Part shown: one piece after another, positions 56,230-64,000 of the stretch
Layout: every line of letters starts with the position of its first letter
Position numbering within the stretch: position 1 is the first letter of the stretch
Source of the DNA: Platerodrilus igneus
Lineage: Eukaryota > Arthropoda > Insecta > Coleoptera > Lycidae
Direction: 5' to 3'
Assembly (NCBI GenBank): GCA_036346225.1
Contig: JARFIW010001216.1
Coordinates: 1,276,501 to 1,340,500, forward strand
Length of the DNA stretch: 64,000 nt
The notes under the pieces: generated by a model
Told to the model about the DNA's origin: nothing
Databases searched by the model: none
Seen by the model: only the letters and a program-made list of their open reading frames with translations
Program-made: the position numbers and the translations under genes

Positions 56230-59150
56230 ATTAAAGTAGTTTTGGTATAGGTATAACATTCTAAGCTTTGTACGTATCGAGCTTTTCGAAACCTTCCAGT
56301 AGAATGTATCTAGAAAACCTTTTTTTGGATAGAAACAATATCATTAATGATTTGTTTAATTTGAATACGTTTATTTAATTAACCCTCTCACGGTTATTTA
56401 ACTAAATCAATTTCTTCAAACAGATTGGAAAAGAAAATGTTACTCCATACAAACGACATCATCCAGAGGGTTCGTCAACGCGGGGCCAGACTTTAAGGAG
56501 TCTAAGTTCATCAATCACAAAAACGCTGTTAACTAACTTCGTACTTTACCGTGGAATTATAATCTCACAGCCAGAATATCAAAGACCGGTGTACATCACG
56601 ACTGCTATAGAGCAGCATGGAAAGGGATTAAACCGACATTTTAGACAATTCCTCTGCCTGATCTCGGCACAGTTTCAATGCACATTAAGATGCAGCATAC
56701 AAGGTTTCCTAGAATTTAATAGTAATTCACCGTTCGTCTTGTTTTAACTGCGTAATTAACTTTAAGCCTTGAAGTAATTTTAATAGGGGCCTTTTTGGGC
56801 TGTATGGTTGGTTTACAAATCGAAAATGGTACTAAAGCAGAAAAAGTACTTCTATTGCAAAATATCAAATTTACAAAATTTATTCTAAAGTTAAATACAC
56901 AGTTTTTACACTTACTACCAGTAAAAAGGTTTATAAACAAACAATTTTGCTTTGTGTGCTTTACATGATTATAACTAATACCCTGCTGCCTAAGCATCGG
57001 CTCAAAAACCTGTCGGAAACGATTTTGAATAGTAGCCACACAAATGCATCTCGTACTGTCGAAAGCTTTTGTAGCACGAGTGTGACTAGTAATACGTTTA
57101 ATAATCTTTAACCTGATCATTTTTCTATATAATAATAACGTAGAAACGTGGACCACTTTTCTAATGCTAATCAACAGGACGAGACGGTATAGCTACTTCA
57201 GACCTTTCAAATCAACACGGCCGATTAAGGGGACGCTACTTTTGCAGCAAAATGGAAGCGGAATGTTTCTTTAGGACTATAAGGGTTACTTGCGATATTA
57301 AGGTGGAAGGTGTCTTGCGGTAAAGAAAGTGAGCACCAAGGGAAAAGTTAGAGTATGTTTAGTAGTTGCTACATACAGCGACGTAGTCTAAAAACAAACC
57401 GAAAGAAAAAAAACAAAGAAAGAAGACCGGTCTCAATCGGTGAGTGGGCGGGGTATTATACATACAAAAATAACGCAAAGGCTGAAATAAAAACATACGC
57501 ATTCATTCATCACTCAACAACAAAACATAAAAAAACTCTAATTAAAAAAAAATTTTACTCAAGAACAGTAGTACCAAAAACAAATGAAATCAAATATAAT
57601 TAATAATCATGATATGCAACTATCAGAAGAACCAAAACAAAATCAACTCTTAACATGGTGAGCTGCCGTTTTTAGGTACCTGCCCCATATTAATTAGCGA
57701 AAAAAAAAAAGAAAAAAAGAATTACAACCCTAAAAACAACAGCTCTAAATCTTCATCTTAAATCGTTATCTTAAACATATAAAATCGTTACAATAACTAC
57801 AATATCAATAATCAGTGTCATCTCACGTACAGATGATAATCATTTTAAAACCACAAAGTGTAATCATCCAACAAAACTGAAATATACTGGTTCAACCAGT
57901 TCATAGTGCCCATAGAAAAAAATAGTGGATACACACTCACCCACGTGTCGAATATGTTGGACCTACCACACCCTCCTTAGGGCCGCAGCGGAGCAGCAGG
58001 GCCTAGGAGCACGCAATTTGTGCCATATAAAAAGGGGCGGCAATCGCCTCATCAATCAGGTCCAATGTAGCAGGTAGTACTATTCGCCGGTAGAAACTAG
58101 AATGGTTATAGGTGAGTTAATTTATTATCGCCAAAAAATATAGATTCAAGGTAGCAGGTAGTTCTATCCACCGGAAGAAGCACGCTGTATTGTGTGCGCG
58201 AAATTCCCACGAAAAAAACGGAAACAACAAAAAATATAACGACTGCTTTCGTCGAGTATAAGGAAGAGAAAGTGCATATTAATTTGTTTAACCAAATAAC
58301 CAGAGCTCCAAGTACTGTTGTTATCGAAACGTGATTAGGAAACTTGAGAACACGGTCTTATCGGATAGTTCAATACCTTATTTTAACGAGTCTTTAGATG
58401 GAAATTACATAAGGATCAATTATACGCGGTCGTATTGTATAACAAGTTAACGGATACCAAAACAAGGTATTGACTATTTAATTTTAGCATAAACTTTACG
58501 TTTCGATATAAATAAGATTAAAATGAAAATTTGTAAAAAGCGTACTTATTGTAAAGAGGATGTTGTTGGCGTATGAAAGAGTAAAATGGAATCGATAAAA
58601 ATGAAATAACCAAATACCGCCGAAAATGAACGTAACAGAGTTATATACAAACGTATAGTCATTGACAGCATTGACTTAACCTTGCACCAACACTAAATCA
58701 AAACCATTTTCTCTTGCCACCAATATTTGAAAAAGACAATCATACCCTAAAGAATACGAAAACAAACTTAAGACCTCAGATGCGCATAGCTTGGAGATGT
58801 AGTTGGAATAAGAAGAGAGTTTCCACAATAGAATAAACGAGCATGACGACTTCTAACATTTAAGTCAAATCAAACGTGTAGCAAAGCCGAAAAACAACTC
58901 AAAGAGGACTGTAGCGTCAGTTTTGATCAAACAAAATTCTTTTTCTTTTCACAGTAAAAACAGTGCTTATCAGGAATTAGGGACTTATTCTGCTTTAGTT
59001 CAATTTGAAGTGGTTTGGAGTTCACCACAGCACAAACTACATTTTTTAACCATTCAACAGTAACCAGCAATCATTGACATTATTTACTCATTTCGTGAAT
59101 AAAAATGTAACTTAACCTTCCCTTACTTCTTCAGTTGTTTAACCACAAGG
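56230..59150. other. Intron-like DNA downstream of the cadherin exon
   Basis: No further cadherin exon and no transposon protein are readable. A 152-codon minus-strand frame at 56716-57174 has no recognisable domain. Two copies of an AGCAGGTAGTWCTAT motif lie about 85 bp apart at 58068 and 58152. Confidence 0.5.
58322..58440 (+). repeat. Dispersed repeat, related to 39310-39470
   Basis: Partner of the repeat at 39.3 kb; the shared motifs are described there. Family unknown. Confidence 0.5.
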
Positions 59151-59159
59151 CACTTTTCA

Positions 59160-60910
59160 ATTTAATTGCCGGAGCTAACCTTGCCTCTTTAAAGTAACCT
59201 GTTCTTATGCTTTAGAACGTGTTCTACCAACCTACCTATTCTACTTCTTTTACCGTTTCTTACATATTTCTTTCTTCTTCTATCATTTCTAATACAGCTT
59301 TGTCTTAACTTTGTCTGTTCATGATATCTTCATGATTCGGTTGTAGTACCATATTTCAAAGTGTAGGATTTTTATAACAGCACACGGCAGTAAATTTAAT
59401 ATTTTCCTTCGATAAGTTAGTGGACCAGTCGTGCATTGTTACGACAAAATCCCAACGGGAAATACGTATATGGCTTAAACAGTTTATAGCAGAAAACGTA
59501 AACAAGGTCAAAGACTTACCGATGGTGGTAGCAGCAACGGTCCAGTTTTATCACTTGAAGCTGTAATAAAATATTTTGGAAAGAAAAGGAAAGGAAACAA
59601 ACAACAACTTGCACTAAACAATTAGACGATTTGAGAGCACTTCCGCCGAATTCGCGAAGTTGACGTCTCAACAGGTACTTTCAAACTCGACGATCACTTT
59701 TAACACACGCGAGGATTGTTCTGTTTTCGACTGCGCGTGCGTTCAGTTCATTTGAAAGAAATGGCAAAACCAAATTAAATTGAATATCGCACTTGTTGCG
59801 CAAACACAAAGCCTTCTATTTTTTCCTGTCCACTTCTCATATTGACCACGATTCACAGCCGTACCGTGTTGTGCTCAACATATATGCTTTCAGCAGTCTT
59901 TTCCTTGTTTCCATGATTGTTATCTTCAACAGTAGTTGTTTTTTCTTGTTACATGTACCACAGCATTGTGCTAATCTTTGTTTTATATCATTTGCACATT
60001 TCCCATCTGGCGTTATTTGGCTTCCTAGGTAGCACAAATCCTTAATCTCTTGTAAATTCTGATGTCCTAGTAGTATACTGCTTTTTGATATATTTTCCCT
60101 TTTTTTGCATATTAGTGTTTTTGTTGATTTTCACACCGTACCTCTATGTTAGTACTGTTTCCATTTCATTAAGAGCCGTTTCTAATTTCCCCTTGCTAGA
60201 CGCTAATTACGTTATATCGTCTGCACATCTGAGCATATTAATTACTTACCTCTGCTAATAATTTAAAATGTCTTTCTGTAGTTGACCATATTTATTGCCT
60301 TTTCGAGATACAAGTTAAAAACAATGGGCATAGCGCACATATCTGTTTCATTTCTTTCCTAATATTTACTTCTATACGTTCCTGCTCTAATTCTATTATC
60401 GTTATTTGTTTGCTCCTTGTATAAGCTATGTACTATCCGTCTATCCCTATAACACATTCCGATCTTTTGTATTTCGAACACTTCTTTCCAATTTCCATTG
60501 TCAAATGCCTTTTTCCAGATTTACAAACCCTATATACGCAGTTTTGCTAGTGTTTTCTTCATTATCACCTTTAAAGCTAAAATGACCTCTCCTGTTCTCT
60601 TGTTTCGCCTAAACCCAAATTGATCTTCCAATATTTTTTCAAATCGCTATAGTACAATTCTAGTTCATATTTTTGACATGTGTATTGTAAAACTCATTGG
60701 TGTAACGACTATGGTGTTACATTTGAAATGTTTAGGCACCTCGTCTGTTTCATATATATAGCTGACAAATTGGAATAGACGGTCTGTTATTGCTTCTCTT
60801 GCGGTTTTTCCAATTTCTGTTTGCACTTTATCTGTACCCAGTACTTTATTATTTTTCAAGTTCTTTAACGCTAGTTCAGACTCATTTCTAAGTATAAGAT
60901 ATTCAAAGTT
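59160..60910 (-). pseudogene. RTE LINE copy (RT and 3' part), decayed
   Basis: Same family as 6.9-11 kb. Minus-strand matches include KVLGTDKVQTEIGKTAREAI and FKCNTIVVTP (60859-60665), a QFGFRRNR-like block near 60620, and MCYLGSQITPDGKCANDIKQ (60037-59837). The 3' part continues to about 59160. A solo LTR at 59362-59806 splits it. Many stops. Confidence 0.82.
59362..59806. repeat. Solo LTR, 445 bp, 5-bp target duplication CAAAG
   Basis: The sequence begins TGTAGGATTTTT and ends TGCGCAAACA (TG...CA form). CAAAG flanks it at 59357-59361 and 59807-59811. Removing it plus one duplication restores the LINE sequence seen at 8235-8260 (ATTTCAAAGGCTTCT). It is unlike the 781-bp solo LTR at 34.2 kb, so it is another family. 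Orientation is unknown. Confidence 0.85.
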
Positions 60911-61391
60911 GTTACATGTGAAATTGAAGCTTATGTCCTTTTTAAGTTACTTTAACACGGAAACGTAACAGTAAAATTTAATCCAACTACCTTACAGTGG
61001 TGAGGGGCGGATTGTATGAATACATTAGGAATTCTTTTAGAGGTATACGATTCTAACACTTGCACCTATCTCGAAAAGTCTATTAACCCTCGGTCCAATA
61101 ATAAATGCTGGGCGCCAACTTACCTGGAACTAGTCTTAACTCATAGATGGTGAGCAATTTCCGAGATGATACTAAAGTAATGAATAAGTTCTTGCAAATC
61201 AGTTTGGTAGAGACTTGTATACACTTCTCTTTTTCTTGCAATTGCTAACTCAAAATCTACAAATGAAAGTTCCATGTTGTTCTCTTAACTTATAATCAAA
61301 CATCCTAATAAAATAAATAACTTAATTATTTTTAATTGGCAAAATCGACATCGAAAAGAAAATATTATTAATTACTAATATAAAATCAAGC

Positions 61392-61395
<4 letters not shown>

Positions 61396-61450
<55 letters not shown>
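61396..61450. repeat. (TA)n microsatellite
   Basis: About 24 uninterrupted AT dinucleotides followed by ATGTATATATG, just outside the left end of the piggyBac element. Confidence 0.97.
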
Positions 61451-61452
<2 letters not shown>

Positions 61453-61507
61453 GTAGGATAATTTTATAGATAGTAGGTATTCAAATCATTTTCTAGAACT
61501 AGTTTAA

Positions 61508-63931
61508 CCCGTAACCACAGACGAGGAGTCAAATTGACTCCGTCCAGGTTGTCAATTTCTGATTTCTCCCCACTCCTGTTAGTTACTCGCCTGTACGTTG
61601 CAGTACCTTTTCGGCTCTCAGTATAAACTCGTCTGCCAAAATAGTGTGTTGTTTTTGTGACTAGTTAGGGGTCAAAAAGACGTCAGGTCTGTACATAAGT
61701 GATAATTCTCGATTTAACAAAATTGATTTGCATGTGTTATCTAGGTTGAAACAATGAATAAGGACCAAGTGCCTGGGCCCTCAAAGAGGGTAAGGTATGG
61801 AGATAAAGATTACGATGAAACATTGCTAAAATGGTTAGAAGAAGTTAGTTCTGGCGAAAGCGACGTAGAATCGGATGCTGATTTTGTCCCAAGCGATCAT
61901 GACACCGAATCTGAAATAGAAGCAGATGAAGATTTAAAGCCTGATACAACTGAAGATGAAGAACTACGGCTTGAAGAACCAGAATCTTCTCCTAGCACAA
62001 ATTGTTTCTATGGTAAAAATCGCTACAAATGGTCTAAAGTACCTCCATGCAGTAAAAACACGCGTACCTTGAATCATAATATTGTCATAAAATGTCCAGG
62101 GTTGAAAAATCGTGCTGTTAAAAAAGAAGAGCCAGAAAATGTGTGGAATACTCTCTTCGATGATGACATAATGGGTGTCATTCTTCAGTGGACAAATACA
62201 CGCATGGCTAGAATAAAATTGAAATATAAAAATGAAACTGGAAGTGATCTTCGTGATTTGGATGTCATAAAGCTTAGGTCTTTCATCGGTTTGCTTTTGT
62301 TTACTTCAGTCTTCAAGTCTAATCATGAAGATATACGGTCTCTATTCGCTATTGATGGATCAGGTCGTGACATATTCAGATGCGTTACAAATGCCAACCG
62401 ATTTGCAGTCATTCTTTCAGCTCTAAGATTTGACGATTCCGATACCAGAGTTGAACGTAGAAATCGAGATATTCTTGCCCGAATTTCAGAAATTTTTAAT
62501 GCCTTTATTCGTAATTGTCAAAACGTTTACACAATAGGTTTTTGTGCATGTGTGGACGAGATGTTGGTTTTATTTAGGGGCCGTTCAAAATTCAAAATGT
62601 ACATGCTCAAAAACCCTGCAAGTATGGATTAAAAATAATGGCTCTAACGGATGCAAGAACTGGATATCTACTAAACGCCTATATATATAGTGGCAAAGAT
62701 TCGGATGGGCATGATTTATCAGACGATCTGAAGAAGTACTTTAAGCCAACCCAATCTGTACTTAGGCTCGTGAAACCAATTATCGGCACAAATCGAAACA
62801 TAACGGCCGATAATTGGTTTTCTTCCATAGAGTTGTTAGATGCATTAAAGAAAGCAAAACTCACTTATGTAGGCACTCTGAAGAAAAACAAGAAAGAGAT
62901 TCCTCCAGAGTTTCTTGCAAAACGAACAAGGGATGTAGGTTCATCTTTATATGGATATACCAATAGAGCAACAATGTTATCTTATGTGACGAAAAAAAAA
63001 TAAAGCTGTCGTACTAGTTTCTTCTGTTCACCGCCAAGAAGGCACTGACAATGGTAAACCAGAAATAATTTCCTATTACAATAATACAAAAGGAGGTGTG
63101 AATAGTCTTGATGAAAAATGTAGTATTTATTCATCGGGTCGAAGGACAAGGCGATGGCCTATGGCTATCTTTTTCAGAATGGTGGACATTTCTTCTGTAA
63201 ATTCTTATTTACTTCATCAGTCATACAGAGATAATCCGAAGCTGACTAGATATAATTTTGTTAAACAATTAGCAATGCAATTGATTAAACCTGAAATGGA
63301 ACGCAGATTACAGAATATTCGCATCGCACGTGAAGTCAGGGCGTGTATTAGGAGAGTGTTGCAAATAAAAGAAGACTATAATGCTGGCGAAGAAGAAAAA
63401 TTTGAAGTCAGAAAAGCGTGCAGAAGGTGCCCTGCGAGTAAAAGAAGCAAGACATCCCATTTTTGCATTATATGTAAGATTCCCATTTGTATGGAATGTA
63501 CAAAGAGAGTATGTATAGACTGTGCTGCTTTAGAAACATGTCAAAAAAACCGGTTGCAGTTTTTTACATTATAAGTTGTTTTTAGAGTAATACCTGTTTT
63601 TTTATGTTTATTTAGGTTATATTTACCTATTTAGTTACAATATAATAATATTTTTTATAGTTTTTTCTGTACGTTCCATAAGGCAATAGTATGTCAAAAA
63701 TAATGTAAAAGATGCATTCCAAATAAATCTGCTTGTAAAAGTACATCTTAATTTATTATAAATTTGTTTAAACGTGCGGGCCTAAACATTTAGGGCTCAA
63801 ATAATATTATTATATTGTCACAGTTGGAAATATTTAGATTTTTGATGTTATTTTGCATTTTTGAAAAAAGGGGTCATTCTGACCACACGTCTGTGTCGGC
63901 GTGACGTTGTATGTACGTCTGTAGTTAAGGG
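61508..63931 (+). mobile_element. piggyBac-type transposon with TTAA duplications
   Basis: The left end CCCGTAACCACAGACG (61508 on) and right end CGTCTGTAGTTAAGGG (to 63931) are inverse at 14 of 16 positions. Each is flanked by TTAA (61504-61507 and 63932-63935), the obligate piggyBac target. The 2.4-kb element carries one transposase gene with two frameshifts. Confidence 0.95.
61754..63574 (+). pseudogene. piggyBac transposase, two frameshifts and an altered catalytic residue
   Basis: 61754-62632 carries an acidic N terminus with DETLLKWLEEVSSGESDVES, then the DDE_Tnp_1_7 start (LRSFIGLLLFTSVFKSNHED) and CVDEMLVLFRGRSKF with the first catalytic D. A one-base loss near 62615 moves the frame; it continues at about 62615-63003 (MALTDARTGYLLNAYIYSGK, ITADNWFSSIELLD with the second D). 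A nine-A run at about 62992 adds one base. The last part (to 63574) has YYNNTKGGVNSLDEKC, where the third catalytic D of GGVD is Asn. A C-terminal cysteine finger follows (CRRCP...HFCIICK...CMEC...CIDC). The full length would be about 600 residues, normal for the family. Inactive as read. Confidence 0.93.
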
Positions 63932-64000
63932 TTAAGTAACTTCATACTACAATAGTATAGAACATGCAACGTCACTGCTAGGCCGAATAGCTTCAGAGAT

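Noticed and set aside
56716..57174. 152-codon minus-strand frame downstream of the cadherin exon
   Set aside because: No motif or family resemblance and no splice context; may be chance in AT-rich intron.
1..64000. CRISPR arrays, rRNA genes or bacterial operons
   Set aside because: No regularly spaced repeats with unique spacers, no rRNA-like blocks and no operon structure; the content is eukaryotic.

Overview
The window reads as a transposon-crowded, AT-rich stretch of a large insect genome. The evidence is the element mix (Ty3/gypsy including an errantivirus-like copy, BEL/Pao, RTE-type LINEs, Penelope-like, hAT, piggyBac, DD41D mariner, IS630-like, Polinton) and one spliced host exon. There are no bacterial operons, rRNA genes or CRISPR arrays. 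The only convincing host coding sequence is a single cadherin-repeat exon (55968-56212, + strand) with a good acceptor and donor. The rest is probably intronic or intergenic DNA filled by nested repeats, mostly broken by frameshifts.

Layout. 1.76-2.59 kb: BEL/Pao pol remnant (-). 3.08-3.53 kb: Polinton-type DNA polymerase B fragment (-). 3.54-5.68 kb: internally deleted Ty3/gypsy element (+) with gag end, integrase, GPY/F module and, directly after it, a macro (ADP-ribose-binding) domain. 6.9-11.06 kb: RTE-type LINE (-) with a repeated 3' end. 12.79-14.98 kb: mariner with 464-bp inverted repeats and a transposase in two ORFs joined at a canonical -1 slippery heptamer. 17.9-19.0 kb: IS630-like DDE transposase remnant (-). 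20.09-25.19 kb: errantivirus-like LTR element (-) with both LTRs, primer-binding site, gag and env but no pol; one LTR carries a 398-bp foldback insertion. 25.5 kb: tRNA-Arg-like SINE. 26.2-30.9 kb: a second RTE family (-).

31.2-32.3 kb: palindromes and a tandem duplication. 33.58 kb: tRNA-Lys primer-binding site next to a hAT transposase pseudogene (33.66-36.6 kb) that is split by a solo LTR. 39-44.75 kb: gypsy gag (-) split by a complete hAT element with 8-bp target duplications. 44.76-51.43 kb: RTE copy (-) split by a 4.9-kb Penelope-like inverted dimer, which contains two SINEs in tandem and hammerhead-like motifs at both ends. 55.97 kb: cadherin exon. 59.2-60.9 kb: RTE copy split by a second solo LTR. 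61.5-63.9 kb: piggyBac element with TTAA duplications.

The most unusual signals are the macro domain behind a gypsy integrase, the A_AAA_AAC site in the mariner, and the shared inverted-dimer-plus-tail structure of two unrelated insertions. All identifications come from reading translations and repeats by eye; no database search was run.
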